From: Flavobacteriaceae bacterium LYZ1037
GTDB taxonomy: Bacteria; Bacteroidota; Bacteroidia; Flavobacteriales; Flavobacteriaceae
Assembly: GCA_003144015.1 (NCBI GenBank)
Contig: QFWS01000003.1
Location: 355,000-418,999 of the forward strand
DNA length: 64,000 bases
Direction: 5' to 3'
Shown here piece after piece: positions 34,984-43,746 of the stretch. A program made the position numbers and the translations under genes. The notes below the pieces were generated by a model. That model was given only the letters and a program-made list of their open reading frames with translations, was not told the origin of the DNA and made no database searches. Every line of letters starts with the position of its first letter. Position 1 is the stretch's first letter.

Positions 34984-36143
34984 TTACTTGCAAATAGTTT
35001 AACATCTTTTTCACTTACTTCTTTTTCGCCAAGAATAATCAGTCTTTCAACTACATTTCGAAGTTCACGAATATTTCCAGTCCAATCATAGTCCTGAAGC
35101 ATTTTAACAGCTTTAGCGGAAAATGATTTTTTTGCAGTGCCTTGTTCCGTTGATATTTTCTCGGAAAAATACTCAATTAATAATGGAATGTCTTCACGTC
35201 TATCGTTAAGCGATGGGACTTTAATTAGTATCACTGCCAATCGATGGTATAAATCTTCACGAAATTTACTTTCGTTTATCTCGTTTTTTAAGTCTTTATT
35301 GGTTGCAGCAATTATACGAACATCAACTTTTATGTCTTTATCGCTTCCAACTCGCTGTATGCGACTTTCTTGTAAGGCCCTTAACACTTTAGCCTGAGCA
35401 GATAGGCTCATATCTCCAATTTCATCCAGAAAAATGGTTCCTCCATTTGCAGCTTCAAATTTACCAGCTCTGTCTTTTACTGCACTTGTAAAAGCTCCTT
35501 TTACATGACCAAATAATTCACTTTCTATAAGTTCAGAAGGTATTGCAGCGCAATTCACTTCAATTAAAGGCCCTTTAGAGCGTTCACTTTTCTGGTGTAG
35601 CCAATGTGCTACTAATTCTTTTCCTGTTCCATTTGGGCCAGTAATAAGCACGCGTGCATCGGTTGGAGCTACCTTTTCAATCATGTCTTTAATTCGAGAA
35701 ATAGCATCGCTTTCACCAATCATTTCAAAATTTTTGCTCACCTTCTTTTTGAGCATTTTATTTTCTACTACAAGTTCTTTGCTATTTAAAGCAATACGAA
35801 CTGTATTTAATAAACGGTTTAAATCTGGTGGTTTAGAAATATAATCGAAAGCTCCTAACCTCATGGTATTAACTGCAGTATCTAGATCGCCATGACCAGA
35901 AATCATGACCATTGGTATTTCAGGTTTAATTTTTTTAACAGCTTCAAGAACTTCAACACCATCCATTTTTGGCATTTTAATATCGCATAATACCAAATCG
36001 AAATCTTGATTTTTAATTTTCTCAATTCCTACTAAACCATCTTCAGCCTCTTCCACTTGATAGCTATTGTTTTCTTCGGAAAGAATTTTTACTAAAACTC
36101 TTCTAATAGCTGCTTCGTCTTCAATTATTAATATTCTTGGCAT
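34980..36143 (-). CDS. NtrC-like response regulator lacking DNA-binding domain
   Basis: 387 aa. The receiver (1-120) has Asp54 in VLCDIKMP and Lys in ISKPPD. The AAA+ domain (about 140-370) has Walker A GPNGTGKE (169-176), Walker B GGTIFLDEIGDM, and the sensor/arginine parts RIIAATNKDL and WTGNIRELRNVVERL. In place of GAFTGA, the loop that touches sigma-54, it has GAFTSA (216-221). The protein ends with KEVSEKDVKLFASK right after the AAA+ lid, so the Fis-type helix-turn-helix of about 60-80 residues found in NtrC is absent. It may activate sigma-54 promoters from solution, or have another role. It follows mscS by five bases and overlaps the DUF6090 gene. Confidence 0.85.
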   Translation of the reverse strand: MPRILIIEDEAAIRRVLVKILSEENNSYQVEEAEDGLVGIEKIKNQDFDLVLCDIKMPKMDGVEVLEAVKKIKPEIPMVMISGHGDLDTAVNTMRLGAFDYISKPPDLNRLLNTVRIALNSKELVVENKMLKKKVSKNFEMIGESDAISRIKDMIEKVAPTDARVLITGPNGTGKELVAHWLHQKSERSKGPLIEVNCAAIPSELIESELFGHVKGAFTSAVKDRAGKFEAANGGTIFLDEIGDMSLSAQAKVLRALQESRIQRVGSDKDIKVDVRIIAATNKDLKNEINESKFREDLYHRLAVILIKVPSLNDRREDIPLLIEYFSEKISTEQGTAKKSFSAKAVKMLQDYDWTGNIRELRNVVERLIILGEKEVSEKDVKLFASK

Positions 36144-36148
36144 AATAT

Positions 36149-36979
36149 TTATTTCTGTTTTTCAATAATATGAATATCTCTTTGTGGGAATGGAATACTT
36201 ATGTTGTTCTCTCTAAACAACCTGTCTATTTCAAATCTAATATCACTTGAGGGTATTCTTGCATTAAAACTATCGTTTAGAGTGAATGCCACTTTAAAAT
36301 TTAAAGAGCTTTCTCCAAAATCTGTAAATAAAACTCTTGGAGGTGGATCGTTAAATACTTCTGGATGGTTTTGTGCTGCTTGTAATAATAGTTTCTTAAC
36401 CAACTGAACATCGCTTCCATATGCTACACCAACACTTACACTTTCTCTAGTTGTAGACCCATTTTGAGTCCAATTATACAAACTGTTAGTTAAATATAAG
36501 TGATTTGGAATAATAAGCACTTTATTATCTACAGTTACAGTTCTAGTGGTTCTTAGTTTTATTTCTTCTACTCGTCCAATTTTCCCTTCTAACTCTATAA
36601 TATCTCCAACATGAACTGTTTGATCTGAAAGTATAAAGATTCCAGAAATAATGTCTTGAAATAGGGTTTGGAGTGCTAAACCAATACCTATTAATAAGGC
36701 TGCTGAAGCAGCAAAAAAACCAGTTACATTTACACCTAAGGTATGAAATGTAATAAGCATGATGACGATATATATAAACCATCTAGCATAAGAAAAAACA
36801 GACCTAAATTTCTGTTTATCGTCATATGGCAGGTTTCTTGTAATAATTTTTCTAATGAATCTTAAAATTAAGGAAGCCACTACCAATACAAGTACTAGAA
36901 TAATAATATCCATAATACTTATGGAAATATTTTCTGATAAGGCATACGATTTATTTAAAAATTTTAAAAAATCCTTCAT
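36149..36979 (-). CDS. MscS-type mechanosensitive channel
   Basis: 276 aa, the length of E. coli MscS. Three N-terminal TM helices are visible (about 22-42, 67-86, 90-113), with the pore-lining TM3 rich in Ala and Gly (AASAALLIGIGLALQTLFQD). The beta domain follows (SDQTVHVGDIIELEGKIGRV, IPNHLYLTNSLYNW), then the alpha/beta cage and a short C-terminus. It should open under membrane tension during hypo-osmotic shock. It sits between the ABC permease (one base) and the sigma-54-type regulator (five bases) in one transcription unit. Confidence 0.92.
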   Translation of the reverse strand: MKDFLKFLNKSYALSENISISIMDIIILVLVLVVASLILRFIRKIITRNLPYDDKQKFRSVFSYARWFIYIVIMLITFHTLGVNVTGFFAASAALLIGIGLALQTLFQDIISGIFILSDQTVHVGDIIELEGKIGRVEEIKLRTTRTVTVDNKVLIIPNHLYLTNSLYNWTQNGSTTRESVSVGVAYGSDVQLVKKLLLQAAQNHPEVFNDPPPRVLFTDFGESSLNFKVAFTLNDSFNARIPSSDIRFEIDRLFRENNISIPFPQRDIHIIEKQK

Positions 36980-36980
36980 T

Positions 36981-38294
36981 TTAATATTTAATCCACTTTA
37001 ATAATTCTTTATATGTAGGTTTTTTACCATACATTAAAATTCCTACACGATATATTTTAGCAGCAAACCAAACTGTGAAAATAAATGTTCCAATTAATAA
37101 ACTTAACGACAATATTTGTTGCCATATTGGGACACCAAAAGGAATACGCATAAGCATGACAACTGGAGATGTTAATGGTATAAAAGAAAACACCGTTGAA
37201 ACCGTTCCATGTGGATCTTCTATCACTGTAAAAATACCAATATAAACTGCCAGTATTAATGGCATTAAAATAGGCAATAAAAATTGTTGAGTATCAGTTT
37301 CGTTATCTACTGCTGCACCAATGGCTGCATATAAAGAACTATACAATAAATAACCTCCAATAAAAAACAGAATAAATGCCACTATTAAATTAGTTATTGG
37401 CAAATTGTAAAATGCTGTAATTACGTTTTGGATTTCCATATTTACATCTGGATTTTGCATGGCCTGATTTAATAGTTCTTGCTGTCCAGTTGATGACTGC
37501 GCAAAATCGATACCAAAAACAAAAGACACCAAGGTCATTAAAACGCCTCCTAAAATAATCCAAATAACAAATTGTGTAATTCCAGCTAATGAAGTACCTA
37601 TAATTTTACCCAACATGAGTTGAATAGGCTTTACAGAAGAAATAATAATTTCGATTATACGACTTGTTTTTTCTTCAATCACACTCCTCATAATCATGTT
37701 TCCATAAATGATGATGAACATAAACAATAAATAACCAGCTAATCCTCCAAAAATTAATTTTACAACACTATCTATTTTTGAAGTTTTCTCACCAATAAAG
37801 CTCTCCTGAGCTATATTAACACGAATTCTTGAGGCCTTTATTTTTTCTATATCGACACCTTCAAATTCTAATTTTAAATCTGTAAGTTTTTTTTCTAATT
37901 TACTTTCTAAATCAGACATTAAGGTTAATGATGGCGAATCTTCAGAATAAAATTTAATATGCTCTCCTATTTCATTAATATTATTAAAGTTTTCTATATA
38001 TAACAGACCATATTCTTCATTTTCATTTACATTTTTTTTGGCGTCCTCTAGAGAGATATTTTCTAGAATATTATATTTTATAGATTCTGTATCAGTAAAA
38101 GAACTTTTTAATATTCCAGACTCATCTAAAATAGAAATGGTTCGTTCTTTATTATTGTTTATTTGAGATAAGTAAGCTACAACAGCAATTAGAGCAATCA
38201 TTATTATGGGGCTTAAAATAGTCATCACAATAAATGATTTATTTTTAACCTTGGTTAAATATTCTCTTTCTATGATAAGTGATAAATGGTTCAT
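36981..38294 (-). CDS. ABC exporter permease (NatB-like ABC-2 type)
   Basis: 437 aa. One TM helix near the start (LIIEREYLTKVKNKSFIVMT, then SPIIMIALIAVVAYL), a large extracytoplasmic domain of about 150 residues, then a block of five TM helices (about 185-430) with IEEKTSRIIEIIISSVKP, the conserved turn between TM helices in NatB-like permeases. It pairs with the ATPase gene three bases upstream. Such exporters move Na+, drugs or peptides; the substrate cannot be told from sequence alone. Confidence 0.88.
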   Translation of the reverse strand: MNHLSLIIEREYLTKVKNKSFIVMTILSPIIMIALIAVVAYLSQINNNKERTISILDESGILKSSFTDTESIKYNILENISLEDAKKNVNENEEYGLLYIENFNNINEIGEHIKFYSEDSPSLTLMSDLESKLEKKLTDLKLEFEGVDIEKIKASRIRVNIAQESFIGEKTSKIDSVVKLIFGGLAGYLLFMFIIIYGNMIMRSVIEEKTSRIIEIIISSVKPIQLMLGKIIGTSLAGITQFVIWIILGGVLMTLVSFVFGIDFAQSSTGQQELLNQAMQNPDVNMEIQNVITAFYNLPITNLIVAFILFFIGGYLLYSSLYAAIGAAVDNETDTQQFLLPILMPLILAVYIGIFTVIEDPHGTVSTVFSFIPLTSPVVMLMRIPFGVPIWQQILSLSLLIGTFIFTVWFAAKIYRVGILMYGKKPTYKELLKWIKY

Positions 38295-38297
38295 TTT

Positions 38298-39224
38298 TTA
38301 ATTATTCTTTACAGCTTGAATAAAAATATCGTTTGCACTTGGTATTAACTCTACAAAATGAGAAACCTCTCCTTTTGAGGTTAGGTAACTTAATAAATCG
38401 TTTGGAAGATCGTTTTCTGAAAGTTTCACATTTAAGGTCAATGCATCGCCTAAGGTTTTAAAATTAGCTGGCGATACCTTAAATTCCTGAGATAGTTCTT
38501 TTTCTAACAAACTACTATTGGATGTTCTTATTCCAATCTCAAAGGTGTTGGTTTTAAATTGTTTTTTTATATCAATTAATTTCCCGTCTAAAATTTTATT
38601 AGATTCATGAATTAAAGCAATCTGATCGCATAATTCTTCAACAGATTCCATACGATGGGTTGAAAAGATTACAGTTGCACCATCGTCTCTTAGTCTTAAA
38701 ATTTCATCCTTAATTAAATTGGCATTAATAGGATCGAATCCAGAAAAGGGTTCGTCGAAAATTAATAGCTTGGGCTCATGCAAAACCGTAACAATAAATT
38801 GAATTTTTTGAGCCATTCCTTTGGAAAGTTCTTGAATTTTTTTATCCCACCAATCTCCGATTTCTAATCTTTCAAACCAGTATTTTAATCTCGTTTTAGC
38901 TTCAGACTTACTCAATCCTTTTAACCTAGCTAAATACATGGCTTGCTCTCCAACTTTCATAGATTTATACAAACCTCGTTCTTCGGGCAGATAACCAATA
39001 TCTCTAATATGATGAGCTTGTAATGGCTCGCCATCTAATATCACCTGGCCTTCGTCAGGCATAGTTATTTGGTTGATAATACGAATAAGTGTTGTTTTAC
39101 CAGCTCCATTAGGTCCTAGTAAGCCAAAAATACTTCCTTTAGGTACTGAGATTGAGACTTTATTAAGTGCTGTAAAATCGCCAAAATTTTTAGAAACTGC
39201 ATGTGCTTCTAATAAGTTATTCAT
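38298..39224 (-). CDS. ABC exporter ATP-binding protein (NatA-like)
   Basis: 308 aa. Walker A GPNGAGKTT (about 37-45), signature LSKGMAQK in the place of LSGGQ, Walker B LLIFDEPFSGFDP, and the H-loop IFSTHRMESVEEL are all present. A C-terminal DUF4162-like region (about 215-305) follows, as in NatA-type subunits. It energises the permease encoded next. It is the first gene after the dnaJ terminators, so it probably has its own promoter in the 39225-39311 interval, though I see no good consensus there. Confidence 0.92.
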   Translation of the reverse strand: MNNLLEAHAVSKNFGDFTALNKVSISVPKGSIFGLLGPNGAGKTTLIRIINQITMPDEGQVILDGEPLQAHHIRDIGYLPEERGLYKSMKVGEQAMYLARLKGLSKSEAKTRLKYWFERLEIGDWWDKKIQELSKGMAQKIQFIVTVLHEPKLLIFDEPFSGFDPINANLIKDEILRLRDDGATVIFSTHRMESVEELCDQIALIHESNKILDGKLIDIKKQFKTNTFEIGIRTSNSSLLEKELSQEFKVSPANFKTLGDALTLNVKLSENDLPNDLLSYLTSKGEVSHFVELIPSANDIFIQAVKNN

Positions 39225-39319
39225 ATAAGTTGGTTATTTGAAATAGAATTGTAAATATATTAAATTTGAGTAGTAAACCTTTATATAAACTTATAATTTA
39301 AGTGGTTAAAAAAACAAAA

Positions 39320-39352
39320 CCCACCCTGAAATATAAAATATTTTAGGATGGG
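39320..39352 (-). terminator. Rho-independent terminator of the grpE-dnaJ unit (second)
   Basis: A 15-base-pair stem with two imperfect pairs and a 3-base loop; on the minus strand it is followed by TTTTGTTTTTTT. It lies about 160 bases after the dnaJ stop and before the ABC ATPase gene, backing up the first terminator. Confidence 0.7.
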
Positions 39353-39469
39353 AAAAAATTGCTATGAAAAAGAAAAAAACCACTATTCTAAAATAGTGAT
39401 ATATCAAATATAGTGATTTTTAATAAACTATCTCTTTTTTGACTAAAATATCTCTGTTTATAAACCAAA

Positions 39470-39491
39470 AATCCGTCTTATTAGACGGATT
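39470..39491 (-). terminator. Rho-independent terminator after dnaJ
   Basis: Perfect 9-bp stem AATCCGTCT/AGACGGATT with a 4-base loop, followed on the minus strand by a short T-run (TTTTTGG). It lies 21 bases after the dnaJ stop codon. Confidence 0.8.
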
Positions 39492-39511
39492 CATTGATAT
39501 TGTTTTATTGT

Positions 39512-40642
39512 TTAAGAGAACATATCTTTGACCTTTTCAAAGAACGATTTGTCTGTACTCTCTGGCTTTGGCGAAAAATGCTCATCTTCTTTCATAGATT
39601 CGAAAAAATCTTTTTGTTGTTTATTTAAAGTTTTGGGTGTCCAAACATTTACATGAACCAATAAGTCTCCTCTTCCATAGCCATTAATACTTGGAATTCC
39701 TTTGCCTCTTAAACGTAATATTTTACCAGACTGAACGCCTGCTTCTACTTTAATACGCACTTTTCCAGTTACAGTATCTATTTCTTTTGAAGTTCCAAGA
39801 ACGGCATCTGGAAGACTTATATACATGTCGTAATGAAGATTATCTCCTTCTCTTTGTAAACTAGCGTGCTTTTCTTCTTCAATAGCCACTAATAAATCTC
39901 CTGAAATTCCATCTCCTGGAGCTTCATTTCCTTTTCCAGACACTTTAAGTTGCATGCCATCTACAACTCCTGGTGGAATTTTAATAGAAACCGTTTCTTC
40001 TTTAACTAGCAATCCATGAGCATCAGCTTCATTAGGTTTCTTATCTATAATTTGACCAGCCCCTCCACAAGTTGTACATGTGGTTGCTGTTTGCATGCGT
40101 CCTAAAATAGTATTAGTAATACGTGTTACTTGTCCAGAACCATTACAGGTGTTACATGTTTTATAAGTGGTCCCTGGGGCTTGAACTTTACGTCTTACTT
40201 TTACTTTTTTCTCAACTCCATTAGCAATTTCCTCAAGAGTTAACTTAATACGAATACGAAGGTTACTTCCTTTTACACGACGTTGTTGAGCACCACCAAA
40301 GCCTCCTCCAAAGCCAGAGAATCCTCCTCCACCTCCAAAAGCACCACCAAAAATATCTCCAAATTGGCTAAATATGTCATCCATATTCATATTACCTCCA
40401 CCAAAGCCACCATTACCATCGAAAGCTTGATGTCCAAATTGGTCGTAACGTGCTTTTTTATCAGCATTACTTAAAACTTCATAAGCTTCAGCTGCTTCTT
40501 TAAATTTAGTTTCCGCTTCTTTATTATCTGGATTTTTATCTGGATGATATTTTAATGCTTTTTTTCTGTATGCTTTTTTAATTTCAGCTGTACTAGCACT
40601 TTTATCTACACCTAATATGTCGTAATAATCTTGTTTTGCCAT
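39512..40642 (-). CDS. dnaJ: Chaperone DnaJ
   Basis: 376 aa. The J-domain (1-70) has the HPD motif at 33-35, then a Gly/Phe-rich region (about 75-120), a cysteine-rich region and two C-terminal beta domains ([40 protein letters not shown]). The cysteine-rich region holds only two CxxCxGxG motifs (CNTCNGSG and CTTCGGAG), instead of the four that bind two zinc ions in E. coli DnaJ, so only one zinc site can form. To my knowledge this is usual for Flavobacteria. It delivers unfolded clients to DnaK and stimulates its ATPase. It is two bases downstream of grpE. Confidence 0.97.
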   Translation of the reverse strand: MAKQDYYDILGVDKSASTAEIKKAYRKKALKYHPDKNPDNKEAETKFKEAAEAYEVLSNADKKARYDQFGHQAFDGNGGFGGGNMNMDDIFSQFGDIFGGAFGGGGGFSGFGGGFGGAQQRRVKGSNLRIRIKLTLEEIANGVEKKVKVRRKVQAPGTTYKTCNTCNGSGQVTRITNTILGRMQTATTCTTCGGAGQIIDKKPNEADAHGLLVKEETVSIKIPPGVVDGMQLKVSGKGNEAPGDGISGDLLVAIEEEKHASLQREGDNLHYDMYISLPDAVLGTSKEIDTVTGKVRIKVEAGVQSGKILRLRGKGIPSINGYGRGDLLVHVNVWTPKTLNKQQKDFFESMKEDEHFSPKPESTDKSFFEKVKDMFS

Positions 40643-40644
40643 AT

Positions 40645-41154
40645 TTATTGTCCTATAACTACTTTTGGAAATCTAATAATTTTATCTCCTAGTTTATATC
40701 CTTTTTCTATTACATCAATAATTTTTCCTTTTAAATCGTCTGTAGGTGCAGGAATTTGAGTAATAGCTTCATGTTTATCTGCATCAAAAATATCTCCTTG
40801 AGCCAACGCAACTTCTTCAAGCCCTTGGCCTTTTAAAACGTTTTTTAATTTACTACTAATTAATTCAACTCCTTTTAACAACTCTTTTTCTTCAGATTTA
40901 GAAATCTCAATATAAGCTCTGTCAAAATCATCTAAAACAGGTAACAAAGCAACCATGACGTCTTGACTGGCAGTTTTAAATAACTCTATACGTTCTTTAG
41001 AGGTACGCCTTTTATAATTTTCAAATTCAGCAAACAAACGTAAGAATTTATCTTTTTCTAGTTTCAATTCTTCTTGAAGCTGTTCTTCCTGGCTAATCAA
41101 TTGTTCATCAGCCTGTTCTGATGTTATATCGTTTATATTATCTTTCTTACTCAT
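40645..41154 (-). CDS. grpE: Nucleotide exchange factor GrpE
   Basis: 169 aa from ATG 41154; another in-frame ATG four codons upstream (41166) would give 173 aa and cannot be excluded. The N-terminal part is charged and coiled coil ([20 protein letters not shown]), followed by [20 protein letters not shown], the family signature, and the C-terminal beta wing ([24 protein letters not shown]). It releases ADP from DnaK. The transcript starts at a good promoter at 41196-41227, and dnaJ follows directly. Confidence 0.96.
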   Translation of the reverse strand: MSKKDNINDITSEQADEQLISQEEQLQEELKLEKDKFLRLFAEFENYKRRTSKERIELFKTASQDVMVALLPVLDDFDRAYIEISKSEEKELLKGVELISSKLKNVLKGQGLEEVALAQGDIFDADKHEAITQIPAPTDDLKGKIIDVIEKGYKLGDKIIRFPKVVIGQ

Positions 41155-41195
41155 AGTCGTAATCATAAATTTTTTAAATCCTAAAAATAGGATGG

Positions 41196-41227
41196 CAAAA
41201 GTACTGCCATTATTATTAAAATGTCAA
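41196..41227 (-). promoter_or_regulatory. Promoter of grpE-dnaJ
   Basis: Read on the minus strand: TTG at 41227-41225, a 21-base spacer, and TACTTTTG at 41203-41196, a full match to the Bacteroidetes -7 consensus TAnnTTTG. Start of transcription would be at about 41189, giving a leader of about 25-35 bases. I see no CIRCE-type inverted repeat nearby. Confidence 0.6.
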
Positions 41228-41282
41228 AATGTCACTAATAAATTTTAATCTTTTTTTAAGTTTTTTTTCGTTTCGAATTGAC

Positions 41283-41290
41283 TATTTTTG
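41283..41290 (+). promoter_or_regulatory. -7 promoter element of the YceI-like gene
   Basis: TATTTTTG matches TAnnTTTG and lies 30 bases before the start codon; the -33 region has only a T-rich tract. Confidence 0.45.
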
Positions 41291-41319
41291 TTCCTTAACA
41301 CTAAAACAAGTAATTCACC

Positions 41320-41991
41320 ATGAAAAAAAGATTTACAAACATTCTAACTATAGTAGCAATTGCTGTTTCTGTTGTAGCTTGTAAAAAAGCAAAAGAAGCA
41401 AATACAAGTGAAGCTGAACCTGCTGCAGTTGCTGAAAGCACATCTCAAAAATATGTTACAGATGTAAATGCCTCAACCATCGAATGGAAAGGATTTAAAC
41501 CAACTGCAACACATAATGGCACCATTAAAATTGACACAGGAGTTTTTCAAGTAATGGATAATAAACTTCAAAGTGGTACTTTTCTAATTGATATGGCTTC
41601 AATTGAAGTTTTAGATTTAGAAGGCGAATACAAAACAAACCTTGAAAATCATTTAAAAGGTACGGTTGAAGGTAAAGAAGGTGACTTTTTTAATATCAAT
41701 CAATTTCCATCTGCTGCATTCGAAATTTCTAGTGTAGAATCTTTAGAAGCAGGTAAAACTATGTTGTCTGGAAATTTAACTATTAAAGGTATTGAAAATA
41801 ACATTTCTTTCCCAGTAACTGTTTCTAACGAAGGAGATAAACTAACTATTTCAAGTGAGTCTTTTACTATTGACAGAACTAAATGGGGAGTAAACTATGG
41901 TTCTAAATCAATTTTTGATAATTTGGGAGATAAGTTTATTAATGATGAAATGGAATTAAAAATAAATATTGTAGCTTTTAAGAAAGCTTAA
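41320..41991 (+). CDS. YceI family lipoprotein
   Basis: 223 aa. The signal peptide ends VVAC (Cys21), so it is lipid-anchored, followed by an Ala/Glu-rich spacer. From about 48 on it has the YceI lipocalin-like beta barrel: DVNASTIEWKGFKPTATHNG, IKIDTGVFQV, FLIDMASIEV, HLKGTVEGKEGDFFNINQFP, then TIDRTKWGVNYGSKSIFDNL and the final MELKINIVAF. YceI proteins bind polyisoprenoid chains such as those of quinones. The gene has its own promoter and a strong terminator directly after it, so it is monocistronic. Confidence 0.92.
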   Translation: MKKRFTNILTIVAIAVSVVACKKAKEANTSEAEPAAVAESTSQKYVTDVNASTIEWKGFKPTATHNGTIKIDTGVFQVMDNKLQSGTFLIDMASIEVLDLEGEYKTNLENHLKGTVEGKEGDFFNINQFPSAAFEISSVESLEAGKTMLSGNLTIKGIENNISFPVTVSNEGDKLTISSESFTIDRTKWGVNYGSKSIFDNLGDKFINDEMELKINIVAFKKA

Positions 41992-42010
41992 AATAAAATA
42001 AATATAACAA

Positions 42011-42040
42011 AAAAACCAACTCTAATGAGTTGGTTTTTTT
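42011..42040 (+). terminator. Rho-independent terminator after the YceI-like gene
   Basis: Stem ACCAACTC/GAGTTGGT with loop TAAT, followed by a run of T; it begins about 20 bases after the stop codon. Confidence 0.85.
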
Positions 42041-42104
42041 GTTATATAATAAGTCAATTAGTACAATCTTTACAAGATAGCTACAAACACACTCATTATG
42101 AATT

Positions 42105-43694
42105 ATGAATTACAAATTACTAATCACAGGAATTATCTTATGCGCTTTTTTTTAGTTGCCAGGAAACAAAAAAAGAAGACACTTCTGCTAACTCTGAAGT
42201 AAGGACTGAAGAGCCAGCAATAAACACCTATTCACAAACTACAGATATTCCTAAAGGAATAATGACGCCAAATACTGTGGAAACGTCTATAGGAACTTTA
42301 AACTTTTTCGATGGCGCACCATTATCAAAACTGCTGAATTAATTTATGACAATCTGGATCGTATGCGTGGTGTAGATGCATTTCTTAAAGGAATACAAGG
42401 TGCGTCTGTAAGAGAATTAATTGAAGGGCCAAAAGCCATAGGTGCCAATACCGAGTTTAACAAGATCCTCATCTTCGAGGAGCTTATGGATTCTAAACAA
42501 ATATTTCTAACAGGAAATACGTCTACTTGATACATAATCCCAACCCTTGATTTAAAAGCAAATGGACCGATGGTTCTAGAAGCTCCTCCCGGGTTATTAG
42601 GCGGTTTTAATAGCGCTTGGTTTGAATATATAAGTGATATTGGTATTTTTAGACCAGATCAAGGTAAAGGAGGGAAATTTCTCGTTTTACCTCCAGGATA
42701 TGAAGGAAAAGTTCCATCAGGTTATTTTGTAGTAAAATCACCAACATACAAGGTGTGGAATTTTATGCGTGCATCCATCGCTGATGGATTGGATAAAGCA
42801 TTGAAAATGGTCAAGGAAACTTTAAAAGTGTATCCTTTGTCCATGGCTGATAATCCTCCTGCAATGGAGTTTATAAACGGATCAAATAAAGCTTTCAATA
42901 CTGTTCATCATAACGATTATACGTTCTTTGAAGAAATAAATAAAACCATTCAAGAAGAGCCATTGGAAATGTTAAATCCGGAAACACGAGGTTTATTTGC
43001 ATCTATTGGAATTGAAAAAGGAAAAACATTTGCGCCAGACGATAGAATGAAGAGAATTCTAACTGATGCTGTTGCCATTGGAAATGCTACTGCACGTTCA
43101 ATTGTATGGTATCCAAGAGTAAGTGGTAGTGTAGATAATATGGCAGGAATTCAAATTTATCCAGACACTAACAGTTCTTGGATGATGGGCTTTATAGACA
43201 AAAACGTATTCTTTACAGGGGAAGACAAGCAAACAATGAATACAGATGCTCGCTTATTCTTCTACTATTCTTATACTGTAGTAACTCCTGCAATGGCAGT
43301 ATCTTTTCCTGGAAAAGGATCAGATTATGCAGTGGGCTTTGTAGATGCTAATAAAAAACCAATGGATGGCTCTAAAACGTATAAAGTGACTTTACCTCCT
43401 AATGTGCCAGTGAACAATTTTTGGGCCTTTTCTCTATATGATAACCAAACAAGATCCCAGTTACAAACCGACCAAAGACAACCAAGTGTAGGTAGTCAAA
43501 CGGAAGAATTTAAAATAAATCCTGATGGTACTATGGATGTGTATTTTGCGCCAATAGCTCCGGAAGGATTTGAAAATAACTGGTTGCAAACCATTCCAGG
43601 CAAAAGCTAGTTTACCATTTTAAGAATGTATGGGCCATTAGATCCTTAGCTTAAAAAAGAATGGAGACCTAATGAAATAGAATTGGTTAAATAA
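42105..43694 (+). pseudogene. DUF1254/DUF1214 lipoprotein, degraded by five lesions
   Basis: Homology to DUF1254 proteins runs across the whole interval but in pieces. A lipoprotein start (MNYKLLITGIILCAFF) hits TAG at 42153 because the T8 run at 42146-42153 is one base off. The next frame (SCQETKKEDTSAN to FFDGAPLSK) stops at 42340 after an apparent one-base loss in an A-run. The third frame (TAELIYDNLDRMRGVDAFLK onward) has TGA at 42528. It then continues through the longest open piece (42570-43610), containing the DUF1214-type end (FYDNQTRS-like YDNQTRSQLQTDQRQPS, VYFAPIAPEGFENNWLQ), to TAG at 43608 and TAG at 43647. Both TAG codons stand where the family has Trp (PGK-x-WF and PLDPWL). The frame ends at TAA 43692. 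With five lesions the gene is dead rather than misread. Confidence 0.88.
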
Positions 43695-43706
43695 TTAAAA
43701 ATAATA

Positions 43707-43740
43707 AAAGATGGTTTGAGCTTTCATTCAAACCATCTTT
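43707..43740. terminator. Bidirectional terminator
   Basis: Perfect 13-bp stem (AAAGATGGTTTGA and its complement) with an 8-base loop; A-runs before and T-runs after make it usable on both strands. It separates the DUF1254 pseudogene from the convergent TIGR01777-type gene. Confidence 0.8.
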
Positions 43741-43746
43741 TATTAT

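Noticed and set aside
39382..39402. Third hairpin (CACTATT/AATAGTG) in the dnaJ-ABC spacer
   Set aside because: Seven AT-rich pairs only and no T-run on either side; two better terminators lie next to it, so it is not listed as a feature.
42105..43694. Reading the DUF1254 region as stop-codon recoding or selenocysteine use
   Set aside because: Two frameshifts accompany the stops, both TAG and TGA are involved, and other genes in the window use normal termination; decay is the simpler explanation.
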